From: Hahellaceae bacterium
GTDB lineage: Bacteria > Pseudomonadota > Gammaproteobacteria > Pseudomonadales > Oleiphilaceae
NCBI GenBank assembly: GCA_016744695.1
Contig: JADGDV010000014.1
Location: 1 to 64,000, forward strand
DNA length: 64,000 nucleotides
Direction: 5' to 3'
Under the pieces are notes generated by a model. That model was not told where the DNA came from. It saw nothing but the letters and a program-made list of their open reading frames with translations, and ran no database searches. Every line of letters begins with the position of its first letter. Position 1 is the stretch's first letter. Made by a program: the position numbers and the translations under genes. Positions 1 through 9,511 of this stretch are shown one piece after another.

Positions 1-1
1 T

Positions 2-292
2 CACATATACGCTAAACGTACTTTCTATATTGATGAAGATACATGGCAGGCAACGGTTATTGATCATTATGACGGTCGTGGAGAGTTATGGCGTGTTGCA
101 GAAGCTCACAACCTCGCTTTCTATGATCAATTAGTACCGTGGTATACGATTGAGACGCTTTATGACTTATTGTCAGGTCGTTATTTGGTTAATGGTTTAA
201 ATAACGAAAGTAGTGATAGTTATAAGTTTCACTTCGAACGCTCTAATAAAGATTATACACCTGCTGCACTTAGACGAGCAGGTAAGCGATAA
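2..292 (+). CDS. DUF1329 family protein, C-terminal part (partial)
   Basis: An open frame runs in from the left edge and ends at the TAA at 290-292, giving 96 residues. The translation has the end typical of DUF1329 proteins: 'HIYAKRTFYIDEDTWQ' near the start, then 'YDGRGELWRV', and a basic C-terminus 'AALRRAGKR'. Members are usually about 450 aa, periplasmic or outer-membrane associated, and often encoded beside a DUF1302 outer-membrane protein. They are found in hydrocarbon- and steroid-degrading gammaproteobacteria, but their biochemical role is not established. The N-terminus lies outside the window. A strong terminator follows directly. Confidence 0.8.
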   Translation, partial: HIYAKRTFYIDEDTWQATVIDHYDGRGELWRVAEAHNLAFYDQLVPWYTIETLYDLLSGRYLVNGLNNESSDSYKFHFERSNKDYTPAALRRAGKR

Positions 293-318
293 GCGTTTCG
301 TTATAACGGTATAATTTA

Positions 319-352
319 AAAGGAGCTAGATATTATCTAGCTCCTTTTTTTG
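319..352 (+). terminator. Rho-independent terminator after the DUF1329 gene
   Basis: An 11-bp perfect inverted repeat (320-330 with 336-346, 'aaggagctaga' and its complement) encloses a 5-base loop and runs into a T tract. It lies 28 bases after the DUF1329 stop and separates that gene from the regulator that starts at 417. Confidence 0.9.
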
Positions 353-416
353 CTTTTCACACACTGTTTGTATTAAATTAGACCCAGATTAAAATTGTCT
401 CGTTAATGGGGTTTGG

Positions 417-3182
417 GTGAAAGCAAGTTTAGATGTAATATCGGCAGCTAATGATGACGCCTGTAAGGACGTTAATAAGCAACTATCTATGTCGGTTGAA
501 CGCTCGTTCCTCCGAAAAAAAATCATAATCCCCCCCCTTAATCAAAGCTATGTACATAGGGTTAGGCTTGATCAACTTGTCGATAAAATTTGCTCATCTC
601 GCTTAAGCCTTTTCTGTGTGCCTGCAGGTTATGGTAAAACATCACTCTTAAGCCATTGGGTGAGTAATGAGAAAAAATTTCCTTCTAACATTGCCTGGCT
701 TACGCTCGATAGCAGAGATAATGATATATTTAGACTGAGTCATTACCTTATCGAAAGCCTATCTAGTATTTTAAACGACGCTGCCAAGTCCAGCTTGTAT
801 AGTATTATTGATGATGCTGAGATTCATTGGAGTGAGGCTGTATCAGAAAGCCTGGTAAGCAAATTAGTTGAAATTATTGAACCTTTAGATTCAGTAATGA
901 TTATTTTAGATAATTATCAGTTTGTGCAGAGTGACTCAATCAATACGTTTATTGATACCTTGTTGGCAAATGCTTCTGATAATCTATTGTTGGTTGTATT
1001 GTCTAGTCAACCTACTGGTTTAGCCGTTACCAAGCTTCGTCTTAATAGAGCCTTAATTGAAATAAGTAAGCGTGACCTCCAATTTACAGAACCAGAAGCT
1101 ATAATTTTATTAAATAAACTTCTACCTGGGCCTGTTGAGCAAGAAATAAAAGATGAACTTGTTCAGCGGAGTGAAGGCTGGGGGGCGGGTTTACACCTAA
1201 CCTCTTTTGCTTTACAGGAAGGGGATTTTCAATCTGAAGTCCTTTTGCCTTCTTCTATTACTTACCTTAAAGAATACTTTATTAATGAAGTGCTTTGTGT
1301 TCTTTCGGAGCAAGACCTGCAACGTTTATGTCGTTTAAGTTCTGTTGAGTATTGGTGTTCTGATTTATGTCGTTATTTATTAGATGACCAAATTGATGAC
1401 CATTGGCTTCAGAGTATGGTAAACAAGCTAGGTTTCATTGAGTTCCTGAATGAAAAAGGTTTATGGTGTCGCCCACACCCAATGTTGAGGCAGGTGTTAA
1501 TTGATTTGGGTGGTTCAGATAAGAAAGCATTGTCTGAGTTATTCACTGAAACGTCAGTATGGTTTGAAGATCGAGAGATGATCTCTGATGCTATCGATTA
1601 TGCTATACGTTCAGGTAATACAGATCGTGCTTTATCATTGATTCTAAAGTTATCTAATGTGTCGTTGCTAGATCAAAATATGGCGACACTCCTGGAAATG
1701 CGAAAAGAAATCCGTCAGCAAGAAAAAGAAACAACCGGCAGGTTATCGATTCTTTACTTGTGGGTGCTTATGTCTTGCTCACGTATTGATGAGGCAGAAA
1801 GGAGCTTGGAGCAATACACTGTATCCCTAAGTAACCACGGAAAAATAGTTTCTAAAGAGTTGCAGGCTGAGCTTTTAGCTGTTCAGGCTTTTATTGCAAA
1901 AAATAAAGGGGATATTGAGCTTGCTGGAAACTTGGCGCGAGATGCTCTAGGCGGGCTCGGTGTAGAACGGGTAGCGGTTAAAGTTATCTGTTATTTAATT
2001 ATTTCTAATAGTCTGAGTTTACTTGGGCGCTTTGATGATGCAAGAAAAATAAATAGAGAGCTGATACAGCTATCTCGTGAGCACAATGATATCAAATTAG
2101 AAATGCTGGGCTTTTATGATTCTGCCCGTATTGAGCTAGCGCGAGGTTATTTGAATCGTGTGTCTACTTTGGTAAAACAAGGGTTAGAGTTGGAGCGAGG
2201 CTCGCTTAGTGAGTTGCATAATCTGGCTGAAAGTCGTCTTAAAGTCTCTTGGGTATTAGTGAAAATGCACCAGGGGAAGTTGATTGAAGCAGAAAGACTT
2301 GCTAACTCGACTATTCGTGAAGCTGAGCGCAGCGATGATATTAGCGCTTTCTTTTCTTATATTATTAAAGCCCTTCTATATAAAGGGGCTGGTGATTTAG
2401 ATCAGGCATTTGCTGTGCTTGGTCGAGCTCAACGGTTTCTTACTGTATGGAAAATAGATGATGTTAGCTATCGTAGCGCTTTGGAAGCGACCAAGGTAAT
2501 GCTATGGATTGATCAGGGGAACTTTGACAGGGCTTCTGCTGGTTTATCTGAGCTTAAAAGCATGCGCCAAAATGGGGTCATAGCAGACTTGTTTCCATTG
2601 TTGCCTAGTATGCTTGATTTACTTGATGTTCGACTATTAATAAAAACAGGTAAGACGCTAGACGCTTTAGAGCGCTTAACTGAATTGCAGCGTATTGAAA
2701 ATAATCAGGCACCTAATAGTGTCACATCCATTTATATACTTATTTACCAATCTATTATATACAGTGCTGGACGTAAGCCAGATAAAGCATTAAAGGCTAT
2801 GCGTAGTGCTCTTCAAAAGGCTGAAGTTGAATGTTGGCTAAGCCCTTTTTGGGACCTTTCTCAGGATATCACTCCTTTAATATCTGAGATGTTAACGGCT
2901 TCTGAGCCTGGATTGTTTTTGGTAGAGTTATCTCAACTTTGTAGTATTGGCCGATCAACAGGTGATCAGTCAACGGAGTCGATACTCGAGGAGCCTATCA
3001 GTAGTCGTGAGATGGGGGTACTTGAGCTGATTGCGCAAGGGCTATCTAACCAGGGGATTGCTGATAAACTATTTATTTCACTTCATACCGTTAAAACTCA
3101 TGCCAGAAGAATTAACAATAAACTAGGTGTTAAAAGCCGAACGCAGGCTATTGTGAAGGCGCGTCAATACGGTCTACTATAA
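417..3182 (+). CDS. MalT-like LuxR family ATP-dependent transcriptional regulator
   Basis: A 921-aa protein with the architecture of the MalT/AlkS group: an N-terminal STAND-type ATPase, a long helical TPR-like sensor region, and a C-terminal LuxR-type helix-turn-helix. The Walker A sequence '[13 protein letters not shown]' is at about residues 69-81 and a Walker B-like '[10 protein letters not shown]' near 160. The DNA-binding domain (about 858-921) carries '[20 protein letters not shown]' and '[16 protein letters not shown]'. Such regulators activate transcription after binding ATP and an inducer, maltotriose for MalT and alkanes for AlkS. The start is a GTG with a purine-rich 'ggggtttgg' upstream. 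Its place beside a DUF1329 gene hints at control of a lipid or hydrocarbon regulon; that is inference and the inducer is unknown. Confidence 0.85.
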   Translation: MKASLDVISAANDDACKDVNKQLSMSVERSFLRKKIIIPPLNQSYVHRVRLDQLVDKICSSRLSLFCVPAGYGKTSLLSHWVSNEKKFPSNIAWLTLDSRDNDIFRLSHYLIESLSSILNDAAKSSLYSIIDDAEIHWSEAVSESLVSKLVEIIEPLDSVMIILDNYQFVQSDSINTFIDTLLANASDNLLLVVLSSQPTGLAVTKLRLNRALIEISKRDLQFTEPEAIILLNKLLPGPVEQEIKDELVQRSEGWGAGLHLTSFALQEGDFQSEVLLPSSITYLKEYFINEVLCVLSEQDLQRLCRLSSVEYWCSDLCRYLLDDQIDDHWLQSMVNKLGFIEFLNEKGLWCRPHPMLRQVLIDLGGSDKKALSELFTETSVWFEDREMISDAIDYAIRSGNTDRALSLILKLSNVSLLDQNMATLLEMRKEIRQQEKETTGRLSILYLWVLMSCSRIDEAERSLEQYTVSLSNHGKIVSKELQAELLAVQAFIAKNKGDIELAGNLARDALGGLGVERVAVKVICYLIISNSLSLLGRFDDARKINRELIQLSREHNDIKLEMLGFYDSARIELARGYLNRVSTLVKQGLELERGSLSELHNLAESRLKVSWVLVKMHQGKLIEAERLANSTIREAERSDDISAFFSYIIKALLYKGAGDLDQAFAVLGRAQRFLTVWKIDDVSYRSALEATKVMLWIDQGNFDRASAGLSELKSMRQNGVIADLFPLLPSMLDLLDVRLLIKTGKTLDALERLTELQRIENNQAPNSVTSIYILIYQSIIYSAGRKPDKALKAMRSALQKAEVECWLSPFWDLSQDITPLISEMLTASEPGLFLVELSQLCSIGRSTGDQSTESILEEPISSREMGVLELIAQGLSNQGIADKLFISLHTVKTHARRINNKLGVKSRTQAIVKARQYGLL

Positions 3183-3201
3183 GGAAGTGATTGTTTTGGA
3201 C

Positions 3202-3579
3202 TTACTTCTTAAAGAGTTTATCTGCCTTTTCTTTTGCCTTATCTCTTATTTCAGGTGTTATGTGGGTTGCGAGGGCTGCAACTGCAGCGATCATGACTGA
3301 TATGTCATCAGTGTAACCCAGTATAGGGGTTAGGTCAGGGATTGCATCAATCAGACTTATAAAGTACCCCAGCGCGCCTACAATGACTGTTTTACACCAT
3401 AAAGGCGTCTCTTTTGCTCTTGCTGTATAATAAAGTATTAGGGCGTTGTGAATAGCTTCATACCCTGCTGACGAGGTGCTATTTTTAACTTTGCTCCAGA
3501 ATGATTTTTCTGGAACCTCTGTAGTTGTTTGCTTGTCTGTTGTAACTTGCTTTTTTATGGTGTTCATTAATAAGGCCAC
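3202..3579 (-). CDS. YkvA-like DUF1232 small membrane protein
   Basis: A 125-aa protein with the DUF1232 core 'YFISLIDAIPDLTPILGYTD' at about residues 72-91, followed by a hydrophobic helix 'ISVMIAAVAALATHI' and a lysine-rich tail. DUF1232 proteins are small inner-membrane proteins, widespread and of unknown function. The frame opens with GTG at 3579; the ATG four codons in (3567) is an equally good start, and neither has a clear ribosome-binding site. It converges on the LuxR regulator with only 19 bases between stops. Confidence 0.75.
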   Translation of the reverse strand: MALLMNTIKKQVTTDKQTTTEVPEKSFWSKVKNSTSSAGYEAIHNALILYYTARAKETPLWCKTVIVGALGYFISLIDAIPDLTPILGYTDDISVMIAAVAALATHITPEIRDKAKEKADKLFKK

Positions 3580-3602
3580 TTTATAATTACTTGATACTTA
3601 AC

Positions 3603-4484
3603 CTAGGCGTTTTTGTCGAGTGATGATAGGTTATTAAATCTAATGATAGATTGTATCTCATTTACATATTCTAAGCCTCTTTCAGAATACCCTTCAAGAC
3701 CGTTTGCTAGGTCTACGCCATTAATAGACTTGCCTGCTTGCCGAGTACCATTCCTGATTGCACGTAACTGCTTATATTCCGAGTGTCTGTTCAAATTTAA
3801 TACATAGCTTTCTACGGAGCCAAAAACTGAACTGAATTTAGCCACTTCATGGCTAGCACCATCACTTCTATGTTCTGGGACTAGCCCGCATCCCTTGGAA
3901 AAACACCATTGGCCAAAAAGGTTATTTCCTTCAAGAGCAAATCGAGAGGTGCCCCAGGCAGATTCGTTAGCCGCTTGAGCTAGAACCAAAGAAGGAGGGA
4001 TTCGGTCAACTTTGTTTAATAGGTTTGTAAAGAAAGTCGAATCGAACCCCTTGCTTACGTCTACACGATACTTTTTAGCAATCGACGATAAATCTTTATC
4101 ATCAACCGAGTTTAAGGTATCTGTATTGTTTATGTTTTTTTGTAGTGCTTTTATTTTTTCTCTTTCGTGTGTGACGCGTTTATTGACACTTGTAATAATA
4201 GGGATTAAGTAGCTAAAGAACTGTTGTTTCTTTTCTTGTGTATTATAAATATGAGCAAAGTCAGGCAAGGGGGCTTTTAGTGAGTTGTTTGTACTTTGAT
4301 TATGTTTAGTAAGCTTTTCTTTCGTTGGTGGAGCTTCGGGCGATACCACTTTATTTGTAGTGGTCTTGCCGAGTGTGTTAGTTGTAGCTGTGAGTGTGCC
4401 GGGAATTTGTATGCCTAAAATGAAGAAAGAGCATAGTGTGGCAAATAATAAAGAGGATAAAGTGCGTGATTGTGCTGTTATCAT
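3603..4484 (-). CDS. Bax-like glucosaminidase (peptidoglycan hydrolase)
   Basis: A 293-aa protein with an N-terminal hydrophobic signal segment (about residues 9-27), a Thr/Lys-rich linker, and a C-terminal glucosaminidase domain (about 150-285). The domain shows 'IPPSLVLAQAANESAWGTSR', in which the glutamate of 'NESAWG' is the expected catalytic acid, then 'GNNLFGQWCF' and 'YVLNLNRHSEYKQLR', all typical of the Bax/FlgJ-type family that cleaves N-acetylglucosaminyl bonds in peptidoglycan. The product should act in the periplasm or at the outer face of the envelope. It lies 23 bases upstream of the YkvA-like gene on the same strand and may be cotranscribed with it. Confidence 0.85.
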   Translation of the reverse strand: MITAQSRTLSSLLFATLCSFFILGIQIPGTLTATTNTLGKTTTNKVVSPEAPPTKEKLTKHNQSTNNSLKAPLPDFAHIYNTQEKKQQFFSYLIPIITSVNKRVTHEREKIKALQKNINNTDTLNSVDDKDLSSIAKKYRVDVSKGFDSTFFTNLLNKVDRIPPSLVLAQAANESAWGTSRFALEGNNLFGQWCFSKGCGLVPEHRSDGASHEVAKFSSVFGSVESYVLNLNRHSEYKQLRAIRNGTRQAGKSINGVDLANGLEGYSERGLEYVNEIQSIIRFNNLSSLDKNA

Positions 4485-4601
4485 AATGCTTCTTTAGCCG
4501 TGATAAGCGTTAATTTTTATATTTAGTTTAATTATTTTATAGTAGTCTGAAGATTAGAAACAGGCCAGATATTATTAAGATTAGGGTTAAGGTGAGCTTG
4601 A

Positions 4602-4865
4602 ATGAGAGTAATGATTTTAATGGGAAAGGCGGTGACCTTGTGTTTTTGGGGGACAGTGTTATTAAGTCTTTTTTCTGTATTCCCTAAGCAAGTTGAAAGC
4701 TTGCTTGGATGGGCAGGCGTGGCAATATTGCTGATACACTTAGTTGAAGTCGCTATTTTTACAAAGCGTTTTGGTAATGAGTTGGTTGAACCAAAATATG
4801 ATAAATTAATGGTTTTAGTGTTTGGTATCTTCCATGTTTTACCGTTTATGATGAAGAAAAGGTGA
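4602..4865 (+). CDS. DUF1145 family small membrane protein
   Basis: An 87-aa protein with two or three hydrophobic helices ('AVTLCFWGTVLLSLFSVFP', 'LLGWAGVAILLIHLVEVAIF', 'VLVFGIFHVLPFMM') and a basic end. The pattern of a short membrane protein with an 'HLVE' turn and a terminal 'G..H...' helix matches DUF1145 (YhhL-like) proteins. Function unknown. A large palindrome directly after the stop (4872-4933) may serve as its terminator. The antisense open frame at 4532-4921 has no protein-like features and was not called. Confidence 0.7.
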   Translation: MRVMILMGKAVTLCFWGTVLLSLFSVFPKQVESLLGWAGVAILLIHLVEVAIFTKRFGNELVEPKYDKLMVLVFGIFHVLPFMMKKR

Positions 4866-4871
4866 ATAGTT

Positions 4872-4933
4872 GTAGGGTGTGTCGTGCGCACCGAAATGTG
4901 AATTGAAAACACGGTGCGCACGGCACACCCTAC
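4872..4933. repeat. REP-like palindromic element (complete copy)
   Basis: Two 22-base arms (4872-4893 and 4912-4933) are inverted copies with a single transition difference, around an 18-base A+T-rich centre. Each arm contains its own smaller palindrome around 'gtgcgcac'. A near-identical single arm occurs at 31341-31362. The position between convergent genes and the form of the arms suggest a dispersed intergenic repeat that may also stop transcription in both directions. Confidence 0.75.
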
Positions 4934-4956
4934 GAGTAATGTATATTTTTACGGTT

Positions 4957-7422
4957 TTATTCTTCCGCCCATACCGGTAAAGATTGTTCTTTAAAGGCGT
5001 GTACGAAGCCTAGGTTAGCATTAGAATTTGTGGCATTATCATAACCATGAACCATGAGTAAGGTCATTAAATTACCTGCCTGATTCGTTTCTAGATCGTT
5101 ATCATCTAATGATTTTGATATAAACCCTTTAAATGTCAATGCTGTTCCTGCTACATCTGCAAAGAATATGCGAACTCTTCCATCAACAATAGCGATGCTT
5201 CCACTTGCACTCACTTCCGTTAAGTCAGTCAAGCCTGTTATATTTTGAGTGCTGACATTATGAGTAGTTTCAATTGTATTTAAGGTGAGCGTTACTGAAG
5301 TGCCTGTAATTGACATTTTTGAAAGGCTGTAATTTCGTAAATAATTATTGGCAGCATTCGCCCCAAAACTGTTACCAGCTAAGCGGTAGGTCGCAGGGTT
5401 GGCAGAAAAATCGGGCTGTATTGTTCGCCTTTCCATCGCCTGAATAATGCCTTGTCCTGCACTCTCTTCATCAAGTGTTACTGTTATCATACTGCCATCG
5501 GGGGTTGATGACGCGATACTCTGGTCTGTTGCTAGACTGGTATCTTGAGCGGATATTTCCAAACGACCGCTATTACTTGATACCAAGCCATCACTGGTTG
5601 ATTTTGTTGTTACTATTGTTTGATAGACCCTATCAGTGAGCGTTTTTGGTGGAAGAATAGCTGATACGTCTAGAGACTGTAAATCATCTCGTGAAAAACG
5701 ATAGGTCTGAAAGTGTTGCTCACCCCCTACTAATAATACAGGCTGACTTTCAGTGATCACGGTGCTGTCAATCGCATCCCACTGGGTTAGTTCTCCCGTT
5801 GTTTCTAATAATGTCCCAGCGCTGTTAAGCTTGACTGAATAGCTAATGACGCCATATTCTTTTCCAGAAATAACACCGGTTGTAAAACCTCCTTCAGCGT
5901 CAGTCTCATTATGACTGGTCCAGGAAAACAGGTTCTGTTCTTCAAGTTTGGTTTTACGATCCCAGCTTGCACCGGCTTCTCTGGTAATAAAAAAACTACT
6001 GCCATTACTTACAAATGAAGAGAGTAGGCTGTCAGGTTTGCCTCCGACTTCTTTAGCTGGCGAGTAAAGTAAATGCATGTAAGGGTCAAATTGCCAGCCT
6101 GTACCACTAGTTTCTGTTTCATTTTTGTCTGAAATGGTTTGATAAGGGGTTTTTCCTGATAAGTAGAGCCCTTGTCGTGTAATGTAAGAGTTACCTGGGG
6201 CTGATGTAAATGCGTTGTTCTGGGCAGGTATTAAGCTTATGTTATTGTCTACTGTTTGAATGAGTGAGCTTCTTTTAAAAGGGAAGTCGCCCGCTAATGA
6301 CGTTAAGGAAACATTAAAGTTTTGAATGAATTCAGTGAGTTCTGGATAAGTGTAGATAGTGGTACCATCAAAAACTTCTTCAAACGTTGTAGATATTGAT
6401 GTGCTAATGGATGCATCAGGGTTTGCTGAATCAGGGGCTATTTGGTTAAACGCCAGAGTGAATAGGCTGCTGTTATAGTTTTTGCTACTAACTAATTTTT
6501 GGAGCTCTTCATCACTAAGGTCAAGCAGTTCTAAATTACGTTCTGTTCCTCCCACAAAGGGCTCTTGCGCTCTTATAATTTCGCTTATACTTGTTTTAAT
6601 ATGATTTTTAAATTCAGCAGTATTATCTAATAGCTCTCGTGCTTCAGGAATAGTCAGTGTTGAAGGAATATCTATTTCATAGTTTTGTAGTAAATAAGTT
6701 AGTCCACCCCAGTTATTCTGTTTAGCTAGTGGCTGGTTTTCACATCCAACATCATTTGCGCTCCCTGGGCAGGGTAGTAGACTGGCTAAATCTTCAGGTG
6801 TGGTTAGTTGGCTATATAACTGCTTTACCTGAAAATCTGAAACCACATTAACTATCACTTCAGGGCTGTTATTAACATTAACGTTAAGCGCTATAAAGGG
6901 CGCAAATAAAACCTGGCCATTATCTAAGGTGACTCTTGCTATAATGTCTAGTCTTCCCGGAGGCACGTCGTCGAAAGATATGGAGTAGGTGCCCAAGGCA
7001 CTATTTTCTTTCACGGTGTAAGGAGGGATGATCGTTGATGTGACTTCATTAAGATTTTCATCAACCTGAATAACACTAACCTGCTTAGCGCTAACGGTAC
7101 TTAAACCACGAAAGGCTAAGGCTTTGCCAGGAGTGATTAGATTGTATAAATCTCGTTGCCAACTGGCAATCATTGTGTCAGTGGCTTCTACTGCAAGGCA
7201 GTAGTTGACTCGTGAGGTTTGAGTCCCAGAGCAAGATGTGACACTGGCTGTCCCCCCATCAATTATTTCGTCATCCGCTGTTAAAGAGTTTCTTGCAAAT
7301 GAGTTAACGGTTTTTCCTGCTTCGTCAACGGCTGAACTACCATCATTTCCGCAGCCTGATAGGGTCATAAGTAAAATAAGAGAGGCACTGATAGTAAAGT
7401 GAGATAATGGGTGTTTTGTCAT
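4957..7422 (-). CDS. Large predicted lipoprotein of unknown function
   Basis: An 821-aa protein that starts with a lipoprotein signal peptide: a hydrophobic stretch ending in the lipobox 'LSGC' near residue 24, so the mature protein should begin with a lipidated cysteine followed by 'GNDGSSAVDE'. The remainder is Ser/Thr/Asn rich and predicted mostly beta, without transmembrane helices. A segment at about residues 120-190 ('GTYSISFDDVPPGRLDIIARV') looks like a carboxypeptidase-regulatory or Ig-like fold. I recognise no catalytic motif or characterised family. It is probably anchored to the outer membrane or exposed on the surface. It is followed by the REP-like palindrome and preceded by a second type of intergenic repeat (7451-7527). 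Confidence 0.7.
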   Translation of the reverse strand: MTKHPLSHFTISASLILLMTLSGCGNDGSSAVDEAGKTVNSFARNSLTADDEIIDGGTASVTSCSGTQTSRVNYCLAVEATDTMIASWQRDLYNLITPGKALAFRGLSTVSAKQVSVIQVDENLNEVTSTIIPPYTVKENSALGTYSISFDDVPPGRLDIIARVTLDNGQVLFAPFIALNVNVNNSPEVIVNVVSDFQVKQLYSQLTTPEDLASLLPCPGSANDVGCENQPLAKQNNWGGLTYLLQNYEIDIPSTLTIPEARELLDNTAEFKNHIKTSISEIIRAQEPFVGGTERNLELLDLSDEELQKLVSSKNYNSSLFTLAFNQIAPDSANPDASISTSISTTFEEVFDGTTIYTYPELTEFIQNFNVSLTSLAGDFPFKRSSLIQTVDNNISLIPAQNNAFTSAPGNSYITRQGLYLSGKTPYQTISDKNETETSGTGWQFDPYMHLLYSPAKEVGGKPDSLLSSFVSNGSSFFITREAGASWDRKTKLEEQNLFSWTSHNETDAEGGFTTGVISGKEYGVISYSVKLNSAGTLLETTGELTQWDAIDSTVITESQPVLLVGGEQHFQTYRFSRDDLQSLDVSAILPPKTLTDRVYQTIVTTKSTSDGLVSSNSGRLEISAQDTSLATDQSIASSTPDGSMITVTLDEESAGQGIIQAMERRTIQPDFSANPATYRLAGNSFGANAANNYLRNYSLSKMSITGTSVTLTLNTIETTHNVSTQNITGLTDLTEVSASGSIAIVDGRVRIFFADVAGTALTFKGFISKSLDDNDLETNQAGNLMTLLMVHGYDNATNSNANLGFVHAFKEQSLPVWAEE

Positions 7423-7450
7423 AGAAAATAGCCGTTTCAGGTTAGCGCGT

Positions 7451-7527
7451 TGTCATCCTCGCAGAAGCGGAGGCCCAGTATTTTGATCGTGTTACTTGTA
7501 TGGATTCCCGCTCTCGCGGGAATGACA
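7451..7527. repeat. Small dispersed intergenic repeat with terminal inverted repeats
   Basis: A 77-base element begins 'tgtcatcctcgc' (7451) and ends 'gcgggaatgaca' (7527). The ends are inverted copies with two mismatches. An inner palindrome 'cccgctctcgcggg' is at 7507-7520. The sequence resembles the 'TGTCATTCCCGC' type intergenic repeats common in many proteobacteria. It lies in the gap between the lipoprotein and the YfaZ gene, with no coding potential. Confidence 0.6.
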
Positions 7528-7619
7528 GTGGTTTCTGTATTAGAAAGAACTATAAAATAGTATAGATGAGTTATAAAGGCTTTGGAGGCTTGAATGTGAT
7601 GGGTTGCCTAAAAGGAGGG

Positions 7620-8189
7620 TTAAAACATCAATTTCATACCAATAAATAGACCTTCATCTAGCGTAAAGTCTGAACCGCTATCAAGATCAGTATTCAAATA
7701 GTGGTAGCCAGCAAATACATCTGCGGTTTGAATTAAGCGGTAGTTTGCTTGAATACGAATGCGAGTCATAGCTTCAGAGTCGGTAAATGATAGAATTGAA
7801 GGTGCATAATGCAGGGCGCCTTCAAATGATAGACCTGGCACTTCAGGCACGTTCAATCTTGCAAAACCACCCAAGCCAATAGCACCACCGTCATAATCAT
7901 TAGTATCATAACCTGTAAGCTGAGCGCCTATACCGACAGTCGCAGGGAGGTTTCCAACAGCTGTTTGACCTTTTGCATGTAGGTCAATGTTAATTATATG
8001 GCGACTACCTTCGTGGTACATGTAACCGGCACCAAAATCGATATTTGATGCGTTGCTGCTCAAATTTACTTGTCCATGTACTGAGTCATCACTCAGTCTT
8101 ATTGTTGCGTCACTGGCCTGTGTTATTGTTGGAAGACTCATTAGCGGAATTATGCTTGTAATGGCGAGTAACAGTTTAGAAACTTTCAT
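7620..8189 (-). CDS. YfaZ family outer-membrane protein
   Basis: A 189-aa protein with a cleavable signal peptide (about residues 1-25, ending 'TITQASDA') and alternating beta-strand segments rich in Gly and Tyr, ending in phenylalanine ('GLFIGMKLMF'), as expected for an outer-membrane beta barrel. The 'IDFGAGYMYHEG', 'GIGAQLTGYDTNDYDG' and 'FAGYHYLNTDLDSGSDF' segments match the YfaZ family. Members are small barrels of unknown role. It is a single gene, transcribed in the same direction as the DUF3187 gene upstream (100-base gap). Confidence 0.75.
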   Translation of the reverse strand: MKVSKLLLAITSIIPLMSLPTITQASDATIRLSDDSVHGQVNLSSNASNIDFGAGYMYHEGSRHIINIDLHAKGQTAVGNLPATVGIGAQLTGYDTNDYDGGAIGLGGFARLNVPEVPGLSFEGALHYAPSILSFTDSEAMTRIRIQANYRLIQTADVFAGYHYLNTDLDSGSDFTLDEGLFIGMKLMF

Positions 8190-8289
8190 TGATAGTCCTG
8201 TGTTAAGAGCTGTGTAGTGAAATATGTATGTTTAAGGTGTGGGAGTTTAAGGCTAAAGGGCTATGTTTGGCCACTATTTTGCAATGATT

Positions 8290-9297
8290 TTATTCAAAAT
8301 GAGCCGTTAATTTAGCGGTGAAAGTAATATCTGGAGATGTATCCGTCATCATGTCCTCAACACCAGAAAGTTCCAATCGGTAGCGGGGTGAAAAATGAAT
8401 ATCACCTCCAATCGATAACATGGCTGCGGGGTCTCCTAATTCTGGTGTTTCACTATCGTACATAGCCGAGTGCGCATCTAGTTGCGCTTTTAGCGTAATT
8501 GATTCATTTATGGTCCAGCCTAGACCTGTTCTTCCTGAAAAAACTGTATTGTTTTGATTTTCCGAAAGTGAACTCTTTGCATCTTCTAGATAACTGGCTG
8601 CACCTCCATACCAAAAGCTAATATTCTGGTTTTTTAGTGTTTGTGTGTTATTTATCATCAGCCCAAGCGACAAATCTGTTCCTTCACTGCCTGTAAGATC
8701 GTCAACATTACCTGTAGGTAGCTTTAATTCGCTTTGTAATATCAGTTCTTGTTCATCTAGAGGTAGGGAGTGGCTGTATTTAATTCTAATATCACCTATT
8801 CCTGATGCTGTGTTTTGTTGAGATAGGATAGGTTCATTATTTCTCAGATAGTGTATATCAAGTTCATCGTTAGTTTCTTTTGTTCTGCCTCCCTGAGGTA
8901 GCCCAAGGGTGTCGTGCCAGCTGTAAATTAAACTATCTAAATAGCCGGCTGAATGCCTTAGATAAGGAATCGAAAGCGTTATTTGTGCGCGCTTGGTTAT
9001 TACGTAAGAGGCGTTGATACTGGTTCGCCATGTTTCACCATCTAACTTTATTGATTCTGATTGAGCTATCGTCTGGCTGTGAAAGTTGGCTACTTGCTGC
9101 TCCAGTTCCAATTCCACAGTACCTTTTTTTCCAACTAGTTGATTGCTCAGTGAAGGAAGGCCGAATATCTGAATGATAGGATTTAGATTTATGGTGTTAA
9201 ATGCATGTGCTTTAGTGGGGTTAGATTCAGAGCCATGGGCTACGCCTGCCAGCAAAGATATTGTAATAAAATGTATTACTTGTTTCACGTTATTCAT
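8290..9297 (-). CDS. DUF3187 family outer-membrane protein
   Basis: A 335-aa protein with a signal peptide (residues 1 to about 22, ending 'GVAHGSES') and a body of amphipathic beta strands. The conserved pattern 'INLNPIIQIFGLP', 'YLDSLIYSWHDTLGLPQGGR', 'ASGIGDIRIKYSHSL' and 'LKLPTGNVDDLTGSEGTDLS' fits DUF3187, which is predicted to form an outer-membrane barrel. Function unknown; the 'PTGN..LTGSEGTD' segment resembles barrel proteins annotated as transporters of the meta-pathway phenol-degradation group. It ends with the aromatic residue expected of barrels ('AHFE', Phe at the penultimate position). Confidence 0.75.
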   Translation of the reverse strand: MNNVKQVIHFITISLLAGVAHGSESNPTKAHAFNTINLNPIIQIFGLPSLSNQLVGKKGTVELELEQQVANFHSQTIAQSESIKLDGETWRTSINASYVITKRAQITLSIPYLRHSAGYLDSLIYSWHDTLGLPQGGRTKETNDELDIHYLRNNEPILSQQNTASGIGDIRIKYSHSLPLDEQELILQSELKLPTGNVDDLTGSEGTDLSLGLMINNTQTLKNQNISFWYGGAASYLEDAKSSLSENQNNTVFSGRTGLGWTINESITLKAQLDAHSAMYDSETPELGDPAAMLSIGGDIHFSPRYRLELSGVEDMMTDTSPDITFTAKLTAHFE

Positions 9298-9511
9298 AAT
9301 GTGTCGGTGTACCTGTTAGCCTCATATTATTTAAATTCTTTATTACCCAAGGCCAGAGTAAACTAAAAAGTTTAGAATTGAAAATATGCCCATATGATTA
9401 CTAATGAATGTCTAGTTTGTTGATCTGATTCATTGGAAAGCGAGCCAAGTCTGTTAGAATACATATTATGATATTATTATCTTTGGTTGTGTTCTTAACG
9501 GGGCGTTCCTC

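Noticed and set aside
4532-4921. 129-codon minus-strand frame across the DUF1145 gene
   Set aside because: Composition is not protein-like and the plus-strand frame encodes a recognisable membrane protein; it is a shadow that ends within a palindromic repeat.
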